DNA of 64,000 nucleotides from DASQFQ01 sp963811595 (GTDB lineage: Bacteria; Actinomycetota; Thermoleophilia; Solirubrobacterales; Solirubrobacteraceae). The notes below the pieces were generated by a model that was given only the letters and a program-made list of their open reading frames with translations, did not search any database and had not been told where the DNA came from. The DNA is taken from the NCBI GenBank assembly GCA_963811595.1, contig CAWERW010000005.1:1-64000 (forward strand). The letters are read 5' to 3'. The translations under genes were made by a program, and so were the position numbers. Positions 15,489 to 23,849 of the stretch are shown here, piece after piece (position 1 is the stretch's first letter; each line of letters begins with the position of its first letter).

Positions 15489-16619
15489 ATGGACGACTGG
15501 GTCGCGAAGTGCTCGCAGGAGATCGCCCGCCGCGCGCCGCGCGAGCTGGAGGCGCTCGTCGCCGTCTCGTCCCCCTCGGGCGACCGCCACGGGGCCGAGG
15601 AGTGCGCGTCGGTGTGCGCGGCGCTGACGCCCGACGACGCCGAGCTCGAGCGCATCCCCTGCTCCTCCCCCGACCACGCCGACGACCTCGTGGCGCGCCT
15701 GCGCGGCAGCGGCAGCGGGCGGCTGCTGCTGCTCGGCCACCTCGACACGGTGATCGCGCACGAGGCGCACCGGCCGCTGGAGCGCGACGGCGACAAGCTC
15801 GTCGGCTCGGGCTCGGTCGACATGAAGGGCGGCGTGGTGCTCTCGCTCGGCGTGCTGCGCGCGCTCGCCGCGCGGCCGCAGGACTACGCGGAGACCGTGC
15901 TGCTGCTCGTCTGCGACGAGGAGTGGCGGACCGCGCCGTTCGCCCACACCGAGCGCTTCGCCGGCTTCGACGCCTGCCTCTGCTTCGAGGGCGGCGCGCG
16001 CACCCCCGAAGGCGTCGAGGGCGTCGTCGTGCGCCGCAAGGCGGCCGGGACGCTGCGCGTGCGGGCGCGCGGGCGCGCGGCGCACTCGGGCTCCGCCCCC
16101 GACCGCGGCCGCAACGCGCTGCTCGCGCTCGCCGCCGCCGCCCAGGCCGTCGCGGGCTGCCACGACCCGAAGGGGCCCGACCACCTGACCGCCGTCCCCA
16201 CCGTCCTGCGCGCGGGCGACGCGTTCAACGTCGTCCCCGGCGACGGGGAGCTGATCAGCGACATGCGCGCCGACTCCTCGCACGCGTTCGAGCGCGTGAC
16301 CACCGCCATCCCCGCCGAGGTCGGCGGCGCGACGCTGCATCCCGAGATGGTGCGCCTGTGGCCGGGCATGGACAGCACGGACGCCACCGGCGGCCTGCTG
16401 GAGCGCGCGTCGGCCGCGCTCGGCCAGACCGTGGCGCCGATGCGCCGCGGCGGCGCGAGCGACGCGAGCCACTTCGCGTCCGCGATCCCCGTCACCGTCG
16501 ACGGGCTCGGCCCGCGCGGCGGCGCCGCCCACAACCCGGACGAGTACATCCTCGAGGAGTCGCTGGCCACCCGCGCCGCGGTGGCGCTCGCGGTCGCCCG
16601 CGCCGCGCTCAGTCGGTGA
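15489..16619 (+). CDS. M20-family metallopeptidase/deacylase (ArgE/DapE/CPG2-like)
   Basis: 376 residues. Two-zinc hydrolase of acyl- or peptidyl-amino acids, in the cytosol. LLLGHLDTV (metal His and Asp), GSVDMKGG (bridging Asp), VCDEEW (catalytic Glu and metal Glu) and a terminal AHNPDEY His are all present, with the dimerisation domain in between. Similarity in the middle suggests a succinyl-diaminopimelate desuccinylase or glutamate carboxypeptidase type, but the substrate is open. The 3' end overlaps the convergent SixA-type gene by 11 bases. Confidence 0.9.
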   Translation: MDDWVAKCSQEIARRAPRELEALVAVSSPSGDRHGAEECASVCAALTPDDAELERIPCSSPDHADDLVARLRGSGSGRLLLLGHLDTVIAHEAHRPLERDGDKLVGSGSVDMKGGVVLSLGVLRALAARPQDYAETVLLLVCDEEWRTAPFAHTERFAGFDACLCFEGGARTPEGVEGVVVRRKAAGTLRVRARGRAAHSGSAPDRGRNALLALAAAAQAVAGCHDPKGPDHLTAVPTVLRAGDAFNVVPGDGELISDMRADSSHAFERVTTAIPAEVGGATLHPEMVRLWPGMDSTDATGGLLERASAALGQTVAPMRRGGASDASHFASAIPVTVDGLGPRGGAAHNPDEYILEESLATRAAVALAVARAALSR

Positions 16620-17085
16620 CCGCGAGCGACTCGAGCTCGCGCGGGCGCAGCATCAGCATCAGCTCGGCCTCGCTGCCCCTGACCCTCACGGCGACGACCG
16701 CGCCCTTCTTGAAGTCGACGCGCCCGCCGGTGAGGTCGTAGACGACCTGGGTGAACGACGGGTCGTGGCCGACGACGAGCACCCGCGCCTCGGCGCCGTG
16801 GCGGTCGAGCAGCTCGATCGCGTCGGAGCGCTCGAAGCCGTTGGCGAGCACCGCCTCCTCCTCGGGCTCCACGTTGAGCGCCTCGGCGGCGAGCCTCGCG
16901 GTGCCCGCCGCGCGCACCTTCGGGCTCGTGTAGATCGCGTCGAACTCGACGCCGAGCCGCGCGAGCGCCGCGCCGGCGGCGGCGGACTGGCGCTCGCCGC
17001 GCGCGGTCAGCTCGCGCTCGGGATCGGGCTTTGAGTCGTGCGGCACGGCCTCGCCGTGCCTCAGGAGCCACAGCTGCTGGGCCAC
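16609..17085 (-). CDS. SixA-type phosphohistidine phosphatase (histidine phosphatase family)
   Basis: 158 residues. LLRHGEAVPH near residue 7 with nucleophile His10 and VVGHDPSF with His107 form the branch-1 phosphatase site; TSPKVRAAGTARL is the usual second-arginine helix. Small size and lack of insertions fit SixA, which removes phosphate from histidine phosphotransfer proteins, though small-molecule substrates are possible. Start is GTG 17085. Confidence 0.88.
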   Translation of the reverse strand: MAQQLWLLRHGEAVPHDSKPDPERELTARGERQSAAAGAALARLGVEFDAIYTSPKVRAAGTARLAAEALNVEPEEEAVLANGFERSDAIELLDRHGAEARVLVVGHDPSFTQVVYDLTGGRVDFKKGAVVAVRVRGSEAELMLMLRPRELESLAVTD

Positions 17086-17122
17086 GCGGCGGAGCCTAGC
17101 CGCCGCGGCAATTGTGAACGGG

Positions 17123-17851
17123 CTAGGCGCGGCGGACGCGGAAGCGCACCACGCGCGACAGCTCGCCGGCGCGCAGCGTGAGCGCGTAGCGGCCCGGCTT
17201 CAGCGCCCGGCCGGGCAGCCGCACCCGGTGGCGGCCGGGGCGGCCGGCCAGCGTGACGGTGCGCACGCGCCGCGACCCGCGGCGCAGCGTCCCGCGCACC
17301 CGCACCGCCTCGCTCGCGGCGAGATCGAGCGTGAGGAAGACCCCGGGCCGCTTGCAGCGGGCGGAGCGCCGCGTGCAGAAGCGGCCCTTGGTCGCGCGGG
17401 CGCGGAACGCGGTGACCGTGGGCGTCGCGGTGCCCGGTTGCGGCCCGCCCGTCGTCGGCGGGGGCGGCGTCGCCGTCGCCGTCGGCGAGGCGGTGGGCGA
17501 CGCCGTCGGGTCGGGCGTCGGCACCGTGCCGGTCGCGTTGACATGGACGGTGCCGCGCATGAAGCCGTGGACGTCGCAGTAGTAGCGGAACACGCCGGGG
17601 TCGTCGAACTGGCGCGACCCGCTGAAGTTCGAGCTCGGCGCCGCGACCGGATCGACCTCGCCCTCGAAGTGGACGCTGTGCATGAGGCTGCCCTGGCCGT
17701 CCCATGTCACGGTCTCGCCCGGCAGCACCGCCACCTCGCGCGGGCTGTAGAACGAGTCGCGGATCGCGACGGTCTGGTTGGCCGCGAACGCCGGGAGCAC
17801 GCCGAGCGCGCCACACCCGGCGAGGATCGCGAAGGGGATGACCCGCCTCAC
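17123..17851 (-). CDS. Secreted cupredoxin with Pro/Thr linker and Arg-rich C-terminal domain
   Basis: 242 residues from GTG 17851. A signal peptide covers about residues 1-23 (cleavage after AFA). A plastocyanin-like domain (25-105) keeps all four type-1 copper ligands: His58, Cys92, His95 and Met98 (MHS and YYCDVHGFM). A Pro/Thr/Ser linker (about 108-145) joins it to a 90-residue basic beta-type domain rich in RVR and VRL strands. It probably carries electrons outside the membrane. The C-terminal domain may hold it to the wall; this is inferred. Confidence 0.88.
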   Translation of the reverse strand: MRRVIPFAILAGCGALGVLPAFAANQTVAIRDSFYSPREVAVLPGETVTWDGQGSLMHSVHFEGEVDPVAAPSSNFSGSRQFDDPGVFRYYCDVHGFMRGTVHVNATGTVPTPDPTASPTASPTATATPPPPTTGGPQPGTATPTVTAFRARATKGRFCTRRSARCKRPGVFLTLDLAASEAVRVRGTLRRGSRRVRTVTLAGRPGRHRVRLPGRALKPGRYALTLRAGELSRVVRFRVRRA

Positions 17852-17884
17852 GGCTGGCCCTACGCAGGCGGGAGCCGAAAGGTT

Positions 17885-19276
17885 CTAACTGGCGCGGATC
17901 GGCGGGCCGCGCCAGACCCGGCCGTCCGGCCCGGTCCACTGCACGCGGTAGCGCTGCCCCTTGCGGTGCCGCGCGCGCAGGCCGAAGACGCCGCGCCCGT
18001 TGGTGGCGACCGTGCGCAGCGCGCGGAACGGCCGGCCCTTGCGCGGCGAGACGAGGATCGTGACCTGCGTCTTCGTCGGCGACGGGCGCACGCGGCCCCA
18101 CAGGACCGCCGAGCGGCCGACGCGCTCGGCCGCCAGCGGCAGCCGGAACGCGTGGTAGGACGGCTTGGCCCGTCCGTCGGAGTGGCGCAGGCCGGACTCG
18201 AACCCGCTGTAGCGCTCGACGCGGCTGCCCTTGCGCGGGCGGTCGTCGTGCAGCAGGTACTGCGAGAACGACTTCACGCGCGGGTTGACGTAGGCCATGT
18301 GCTCGGCGATCCCGAGGTACTCGGCCTGGCGTGCGAGCGAGACGCCGACGAACGGGTCCGGAGCGCTCTGGATCCCGAACTCCGTCAGGTAGATGCCGAG
18401 CCCGCGCCCGATCGCGCCGGCCTTGCCCGCCCGGTTGAGCGCGGTGGTGAGGCGCGACAGCACGCCGATCGTCACGTCGTCGCGGTCGGGCGGCGTGAAG
18501 CGCGGGCCGACGCGCGTCGTGTAGGCGTGGTGGGCGAAGCCGCCGGCGCTCACGCGCTTGCACTTGCCCTTGCGCTTGTAGGAGCGGTTCAGGCACAGCG
18601 CGCCGCGCAGGAACGCGAGCGGCGCGACGACGCGCGGGGTGCCACGCGGCGCGGTCTCGCCGAACAGCAGCGTGTCGGCGCCGTTGCCGGAGGCGCGCAG
18701 GCCGCGCTGGCCGGCGAGGAAGAGGTTGCGGTAGATGCGCGGCGACTTCGCGCGCTTCTTGACGAACTGCGGGCGCAGGAACTGCGGATGGTTGGGCTCG
18801 TTCCAGATCGACCACAGCCCGACGCGGTCGCCGAAGCGCCGCCCGACGGCGGTCGCGAACGCCTCGAACTCCTTCGGGCTCGGCTTCGTGATGGTGTCGC
18901 GCTTGCTCGCCGTCGCCCACTTCGGCACCGGCCCGGTGAGCGTGAGCTGGACGGCGACGCCGCGCGCGCCGGCCGCCTCGAACAGCGCGTCGAGCCGGTC
19001 CCACGTGCCGGCGGGATAGGCGGCCGGATCGGCGGCGTCGAAGTCCGGGCGCCGCTTCGAGGTCGCGGCGGGCGCGAAGTCGCGCCAGTAGACGAGCACG
19101 CGCACGCGGTCGACCCCGAACTCGCGGATCTCCTGCAGCGTGCGGTCGCGCGTGCCCGGATCGAGCAGCTCGCGCGGCGCCTCGAAGGTGAGGCTCTGCG
19201 TGCTCGACGCGGACGCCCCCGCGGGGAACGCGAGCAGCACGACGAGCAGAGAGAGGGGGAGCAGGCGGGACAGCAT
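17885..19276 (-). CDS. Secreted clan-A glycoside hydrolase (GH5/GH39-like)
   Basis: 463 residues with a signal peptide (residues 1-24). A TIM-barrel domain shows WSIWNEPNHPQF with acid/base Glu160 and YLTEFGIQ with nucleophile Glu299, the clan GH-A pattern. A C-terminal beta domain of about 80 residues with basic patches follows. It likely cleaves beta-linked polysaccharide outside the cell. No carbohydrate transporter is nearby to hint at the substrate. The upstream neighbour at 19352 is divergent, and the cupredoxin gene follows 33 bases downstream on the same strand. Confidence 0.85.
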   Translation of the reverse strand: MLSRLLPLSLLVVLLAFPAGASASSTQSLTFEAPRELLDPGTRDRTLQEIREFGVDRVRVLVYWRDFAPAATSKRRPDFDAADPAAYPAGTWDRLDALFEAAGARGVAVQLTLTGPVPKWATASKRDTITKPSPKEFEAFATAVGRRFGDRVGLWSIWNEPNHPQFLRPQFVKKRAKSPRIYRNLFLAGQRGLRASGNGADTLLFGETAPRGTPRVVAPLAFLRGALCLNRSYKRKGKCKRVSAGGFAHHAYTTRVGPRFTPPDRDDVTIGVLSRLTTALNRAGKAGAIGRGLGIYLTEFGIQSAPDPFVGVSLARQAEYLGIAEHMAYVNPRVKSFSQYLLHDDRPRKGSRVERYSGFESGLRHSDGRAKPSYHAFRLPLAAERVGRSAVLWGRVRPSPTKTQVTILVSPRKGRPFRALRTVATNGRGVFGLRARHRKGQRYRVQWTGPDGRVWRGPPIRAS

Positions 19277-19336
19277 GGGGAGAAGACCCTGTAACCCCCT
19301 GGGGAGCCACAAGGTTCGGCCTTCGAGGCTAGCGAT

Positions 19337-19342
19337 TACCCT
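19337..19342 (+). promoter_or_regulatory. -10 box for the APH-like kinase gene
   Basis: TACCCT, 9 bases before GTG 19352. No Shine-Dalgarno is present. The following spacer GTCGCGCCC closely resembles those before the genes at 9892 and 30796. Confidence 0.5.
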
Positions 19343-19351
19343 GTCGCGCCC

Positions 19352-20416
19352 GTGACCGCGATCGTCGACACGCGCGAGGAGGCGGCGGCGCTCGAGCTGC
19401 CGCCGCTGCTCGTGCGCCGCCCGCTCGAGGACTACCTGGAGGCCCACGGGCTCGGCACCGGGCCGCTCGAGGCGGAGCCCGTCGGGGAGGGCCACTCCAA
19501 CGTCACCTACCTGATCCGCCGCGGCGACCTGCGGCTCGTGCTGCGCCGCCCGCCGCGGCCGCCGCTGCCGCCCTCCGCCCACGACGTGCTGCGCGAGGCG
19601 CGGCTGCTGAGCGCGGTCGAGGACGCCGCCGTGCGCACCCCGAAGGTGCTGCTGGCGTGCGACGACGAGTCCGTGATCGGCGCGCCCTTCTACGTCATGG
19701 AGTGCAAGGCGGGCGACGTCATCACGCAGGCGCTGCCCGCCCATCTCGACTCCGAGGCCGAGCGCCGCCACGTCTCCGAGCAGCTCGTCGACGCGCTCGT
19801 CGAGATCCACGCGGTCGAGTGGGAGGCGTGCGGGCTCGAGGGCTACGGCAAGCCGACCGGCTACCTCGACCGCCAGCTGCGCCGCTTCGGCGGGCTGTGG
19901 GAGCACAACAAGACGCGCGAGCTGCCGGTGCTCGACCAGGTGACGGAGTGGCTCGTCGCCGAGAAGCCGGAGTCCGGCCCGGCGACGATCGTGCACGGCG
20001 ACTACCGGCTCGGCAACGTGATGTTCGCGCGCGAGACCCCGGCGCGGCTCAACGCGGTCTTCGACTGGGAGCTCGCCACGATCGGCGACCCGCTCGCCGA
20101 CGTCGGCTACCTCGCCGCCACGTGGGCGCAGGAGGGCGACCCCGAGAGCCCGGTGTCCGCGCTGGGCGGGCTGACCCGCGGCGCGGGCTTCCTCAGCCGG
20201 CAGGAGCTGATCGCGCGCTACGAGGCGCAGTCGGGGCGCTCGATGTCCGACGTGCGCTGGTACATGACGCTGGCGATGTGGAAGACGGCGGTGTTCCTCG
20301 AGGGCTCCTACAAGCGGCGGCTCGCGGGCACCACCGAGGACCCGTGGTTCGACCTGCTGGAGCAGGGCGTGCCCGACGTCGCCGCGCGCGCGTGGGGCAT
20401 CGCCCAGGGCCGATGA
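19352..20416 (+). CDS. Phosphotransferase of the APH/ACAD10-11 kinase family
   Basis: 354 residues. APH-fold kinase with IVHGDYRLGN (catalytic Asp217, Asn222) and FDWELATIGD (metal Asp238). This branch is fused to acyl-CoA dehydrogenases in animal ACAD10/11 and includes bacterial LvaA-type kinases that phosphorylate hydroxyacyl-CoA, so a hydroxyacyl-CoA substrate is likelier than an antibiotic. Start GTG 19352 has TACCCT 9 bases upstream. It overlaps the HAD phosphatase gene by four bases (ATGA), so the two are translationally coupled. Confidence 0.9.
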   Translation: MTAIVDTREEAAALELPPLLVRRPLEDYLEAHGLGTGPLEAEPVGEGHSNVTYLIRRGDLRLVLRRPPRPPLPPSAHDVLREARLLSAVEDAAVRTPKVLLACDDESVIGAPFYVMECKAGDVITQALPAHLDSEAERRHVSEQLVDALVEIHAVEWEACGLEGYGKPTGYLDRQLRRFGGLWEHNKTRELPVLDQVTEWLVAEKPESGPATIVHGDYRLGNVMFARETPARLNAVFDWELATIGDPLADVGYLAATWAQEGDPESPVSALGGLTRGAGFLSRQELIARYEAQSGRSMSDVRWYMTLAMWKTAVFLEGSYKRRLAGTTEDPWFDLLEQGVPDVAARAWGIAQGR

Positions 20417-21024
20417 CGCGCGAGGGCCTGCTGATCGACTTCGGCGGCGTCCTGACCACGAACGTCTTCGAGTCGTTCGCCGCCTTCTGCCGCGCCGAGG
20501 GGCTCGACCCCGACACGGTGCGCGACCGCTTCATGGAGGACCGCGCGGCGCGCGACCTGCTGGGCGAGCTCGAGGAGGGCCGGATCGCCAACGCCGACTT
20601 CGAGGCGCGCTTCGCCCCGATGCTCGGCGTGACCGACCACGAGGGCCTGATCGCGCGGCTGTTCGCCGGCATGCGGCCGGACGAGGCGATGTTCGACGCC
20701 GTCGCCGCCGCGCGCCGCGCCGGCGTGCGCACCGGGCTCGTCTCCAACTCGTGGGGCGAGGAGGGCTACGACCGCACGCGCTTCGGCGAGCTGTTCGACG
20801 TGCTGGTGATCTCGGGCGAGATCGGCATCCGCAAGCCGGCGCCGGAGATCTACGCGCTGGCCGCCGAGAAGCTCGGCCTGGAGCCGGAGCGGATCGTGTT
20901 CGTCGACGACCTCGCCGGCAACCTCAAGCCCGCGCGGGCGATCGGGATGGCGACCGTCCTGCACCGCGACGCCGCCGGCACGCTCGCGGAGCTCGAAGCG
21001 CACCTCGGCGTCAGCCTGCGCTGA
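20413..21024 (+). CDS. HAD-superfamily hydrolase (ACAD10/epoxide-hydrolase N-domain type)
   Basis: 203 residues of HAD subfamily IA. LLIDFGGVLTTN gives nucleophile Asp9, but the usual acid Asp two residues on is Gly (DFGG), as in the epoxide-hydrolase N-domain and ACAD10 type. LVSNSWG, GIRKPAPEIY (Lys) and FVDDLAGN complete the site. It starts inside the kinase stop codon. Kinase and phosphatase are separate here but occur in one protein in human ACAD10, which suggests a joint pathway. The 3' end overlaps the EamA gene by 14 bases. Confidence 0.87.
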   Translation: MTREGLLIDFGGVLTTNVFESFAAFCRAEGLDPDTVRDRFMEDRAARDLLGELEEGRIANADFEARFAPMLGVTDHEGLIARLFAGMRPDEAMFDAVAAARRAGVRTGLVSNSWGEEGYDRTRFGELFDVLVISGEIGIRKPAPEIYALAAEKLGLEPERIVFVDDLAGNLKPARAIGMATVLHRDAAGTLAELEAHLGVSLR

Positions 21025-21853
21025 TCGCCACCACGCCCGCCAGGGCGAGCACCACGCCCACCCCCTGGATCCGCGCGATGCGCTCGGCGAGCACGAAGCG
21101 CGCGAGCACGACGGTGACCGCGGGGTAGAGCGAGCCGAGCACCGCCACCACCGACAGCAGGCCCTGCTGGGTGGCGAGCGCGTAGAGGCCGTTGGCGCCG
21201 AGGTCGAGCACGCCGATCATCGCCAGCGTGGCGAGGCTCGCCCCGTCGCGCGGGAGCGCCGGCCGGACCGCGAGTGCGGCGGCGACGAGCAGCGCCAGCG
21301 AGCAGCCGCGCGAGACGACGATCACCCACGACACGTCGGCGCCCTCCGACGCGCGGTCGAGGCCGACGAAGAACGTCCCGAAGCCCGCCGCCGCCACGAG
21401 CGCGAGCCCGATCGCCGCGCGGTTGGGCGGGTCCCCGCCCTCCTCGATCGGCTCGCGCGACGCGAGGATCACGCCGGTCAGCGCGATCGCCATGCCGGCG
21501 ATCTGCAAGGAGCTCGGCCGCTCGCCCTCGACGAGCCCGACGAGCACCGGCACCACGGCGGCCGTCGCCGAGATCGGCGCGACCACGCTCATCGTGCCGA
21601 TCGCGAGCGCGCGGTAGAACGAGGCGAGGGCGATGATCCCGGCCGAGCCCGCCAGCGCGGCCCAGCCGACCGCGGTGCGCGACGGGAGCTCGCCGCCGAC
21701 CGCGAACGCGAACGGGACCAGCAGCGCGAGCGCGACGCCCTGCGAGACCAGCAGCACCGCGAGCGCGGCGCGCTGCCGGCTCTGGAGGCCGCCGAAGAAA
21801 TCGGCGAGCCCCCAGCACAGCGACGAGCCGAGCCCGAAGACGACCGCGAGCAG
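21011..21853 (-). CDS. EamA-family (DMT) transporter, start codon unclear
   Basis: About 280 residues with ten membrane helices in two EamA repeats. The first repeat opens LLAVVFGLGSSLCWGLADFF, matching family members from the first residue. No ATG, GTG or TTG lies ahead of this stretch: the only candidate is CTG 21853, just after the TAG stop of the aldehyde dehydrogenase (21859-21857) in the same frame. The first usual start, GTG 21757, would delete the first helix. I therefore extend to CTG. Cargo is unknown. Confidence 0.75.
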   Translation of the reverse strand: MLAVVFGLGSSLCWGLADFFGGLQSRQRAALAVLLVSQGVALALLVPFAFAVGGELPSRTAVGWAALAGSAGIIALASFYRALAIGTMSVVAPISATAAVVPVLVGLVEGERPSSLQIAGMAIALTGVILASREPIEEGGDPPNRAAIGLALVAAAGFGTFFVGLDRASEGADVSWVIVVSRGCSLALLVAAALAVRPALPRDGASLATLAMIGVLDLGANGLYALATQQGLLSVVAVLGSLYPAVTVVLARFVLAERIARIQGVGVVLALAGVVAISAG

Positions 21854-21856
21854 TGG

Positions 21857-23377
21857 CTAGTCCCGCTTACCGCGCCCGTACAGCAGCTGCACCGCGCGGG
21901 TCAGCAGCTTCGTGGTCCGCGCCTTGTACGGGAACATGTGCAGGTCCTTCTTCGGCGCGAGCCGCGTGACCAGCAGCGACTGCTGGCGGCAGTACTTGCG
22001 GATCCCCTGCGCCCCGTGGCGCTGGCCCATGCCCGACGTCTTCCAGCCGCCCATCGGCAGCTCGAGCGCGAGGTAGTTGAGCTGGTGGTCGTTGACGCAC
22101 ACGGCGCCGGCCTCGATGCGGCGGGCGATCTCCTCGCCGCGCGCGGCGTCCTTCGACCACACCGACGCGGACAGGCCGAACGGCGAGTCGTTGGCCAGGC
22201 GGACCGCCTCGTCGGCGTCCTCCACCTTCATGATCGGCAGCGTCGGGCCGAACGTCTCCTCGGTCATCGCCGTCATCGAGTGATCGACGTCGACGAGCAC
22301 CGTCGGCTCGTAGAAGTGGCCCTTCTCCGTGCTGCCGTGGCCGCCGACGAGCACCTTGGCGCCCGCCTTCTTCGCGTCCTCGACGTGACGCGAGATCGTC
22401 TCGATCTGCGGCGGCACCGTGAGGGCCCCGACGTCGACCGTCCCCGCCTCGCCCGGCACGCCCTGGCGCAGCTCGCCGACCTTCTTCGCGACGCGCGCGA
22501 CGAAGTCGTCATAGATCGGCGCCTCGACGTAGACGCGCTCGACGGAGATGCACGTCTGGCCGCCGTTCTGCATCGAGTAGTAGGTGGCGGCGTTGGCGGC
22601 GCGCTCGACGTCGGCGTCGCGCAGCACGATCATCGGGTCCTTGCCGCCGAGCTCGAGCGAGACCGGCGTGAGGGTCTTCGCCGCGCGCTCCATGATCGAC
22701 TTCCCGACCTCGGTCGAGCCGGTGAACATGATCATGTCGGCGAGGTCGATCAGCTCCGGCCCGATCTCCGAGCCCTTGCCCGGGGCGACCTGGTAGATGC
22801 CCTCGGGCAGCCCGACCTCCTTCATGCCCTCGGCCATCAGCAGCGAGGTCAGCGGCGTCGCCTCGGCGGGCTTGAGGATGACCGCGTTGCCGGCCGCCAT
22901 GGCCGGGATGCAGTCGCCGAACGAGTTCGTCAGCGGGTAGTTCCACGGCCCGATGACGCCGACCAGCCCGACCGGGCGGTAGCGCACGACGAGCTTGCGC
23001 CCGAGCACGAACGGGTTGGCCGAGCGGACCCGCTCGTCGCCCAGGTAGTCGGGCGCGCGCTTGGCCCAGAAGCCGAACGCGTTGGCGCCGTAGGCGACCT
23101 CGGCGAGCATCGCGTCCTCGAAGGCCTTGCCGGACTCGGAGACGATCGTGCGGGCGATCCGCTCCGCGTTGTCGGTGACCCACTTCTGCGCGCGGCGCAG
23201 GATGCGGGCGCGGCCGTCGAAGCCGAGCGCCTCCCACGCGGGCTGCGCCGCCCGGCCGCGCTCGGCCATCGCCCGCAGCTCCTCGGCCGAGACGGCCGGG
23301 ACGTGGCGGATGACCTCACCCGTGGCCGGGTTGTGGACCGGGATCTCGGTGCTGCGCTGCTCCTCGACGGTCGCCAT
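21857..23377 (-). CDS. NAD(P)-dependent aldehyde dehydrogenase (succinate-semialdehyde type)
   Basis: 506 residues. Oxidises an aldehyde to the acid. LELGGKDPMIV has the general-base Glu, GGQTCIS the nucleophile Cys276, and IGPWNYPLTNSFGDCIPAM the substrate and cofactor region. The long C-terminal extension (YGRGKRD end) is common in the actinobacterial GabD2-like group. ATG 23377 is preceded by AGGAGGAG at 7 bases, which overlaps the cyclophilin stop. This is the strongest Shine-Dalgarno in the window, in contrast with its leaderless neighbours. Confidence 0.92.
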   Translation of the reverse strand: MATVEEQRSTEIPVHNPATGEVIRHVPAVSAEELRAMAERGRAAQPAWEALGFDGRARILRRAQKWVTDNAERIARTIVSESGKAFEDAMLAEVAYGANAFGFWAKRAPDYLGDERVRSANPFVLGRKLVVRYRPVGLVGVIGPWNYPLTNSFGDCIPAMAAGNAVILKPAEATPLTSLLMAEGMKEVGLPEGIYQVAPGKGSEIGPELIDLADMIMFTGSTEVGKSIMERAAKTLTPVSLELGGKDPMIVLRDADVERAANAATYYSMQNGGQTCISVERVYVEAPIYDDFVARVAKKVGELRQGVPGEAGTVDVGALTVPPQIETISRHVEDAKKAGAKVLVGGHGSTEKGHFYEPTVLVDVDHSMTAMTEETFGPTLPIMKVEDADEAVRLANDSPFGLSASVWSKDAARGEEIARRIEAGAVCVNDHQLNYLALELPMGGWKTSGMGQRHGAQGIRKYCRQQSLLVTRLAPKKDLHMFPYKARTTKLLTRAVQLLYGRGKRD

Positions 23378-23388
23378 CCGGGCTCCTC

Positions 23389-23829
23389 CTAGGTGGTCTC
23401 GAGCTTCTCGATCTTCGCGTCCTCGGTCGGGCGGTCGCGCCCGTCCGTCGGCAGGCCCTCGAGCTCGTCGACGATCTCCATGCCGGACTTCACCTCGCCG
23501 AACACGGTGTGCTTGCCGTCGAGCCACGGAGCGGCGTCGACGGTGACGATGAAGAACTGCGAGCCGTTGGTGTTCGGCCCCGCGTTGGCCATCGCGAGCG
23601 CGCCGCGGACGACCTTGTGGTCGTTGATCTCGTCCTCGAACTCGTAGCCGGGACCGCCCGTGCCGGTGCCCTGCGGGCAGCCGCCCTGGATCATGAAGTC
23701 CTTGATGATCCGGTGGAAGGACAGGCCGTCGTAGTAGCCGTCGCCGGCGAGCTTCTTGAAGTTCTCGACGGTCTTCGGCGCGTCCTCGTCGAACAGCTCG
23801 AAGACGATCGGGCCTCGGTTCGTGGTCAT
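23389..23829 (-). CDS. Peptidyl-prolyl cis-trans isomerase, cyclophilin type
   Basis: 146 residues. Catalyses proline isomerisation in protein folding. FHRIIKDFMIQGG (catalytic Arg and Phe), AMANAGPNTNGSQFFI and WLDGKHTVFGEV are complete cyclophilin motifs. There is no signal peptide, so it is cytoplasmic. It starts directly at MTTNRGPIVFELF, a compact form common in actinobacteria. It lies 20 bases after the DEAD-box helicase stop and runs into the aldehyde dehydrogenase, so a co-transcript is likely. Confidence 0.95.
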   Translation of the reverse strand: MTTNRGPIVFELFDEDAPKTVENFKKLAGDGYYDGLSFHRIIKDFMIQGGCPQGTGTGGPGYEFEDEINDHKVVRGALAMANAGPNTNGSQFFIVTVDAAPWLDGKHTVFGEVKSGMEIVDELEGLPTDGRDRPTEDAKIEKLETT

Positions 23830-23849
23830 CGTGATCTCGGACAGTGGGA

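Noticed and set aside
21851..23377. Aldehyde dehydrogenase-EamA fusion by stop read-through
   Set aside because: The frame and spacing allow it, but the two families are unrelated and a non-standard start is simpler. Kept only as an alternative in the finding on the start codon.
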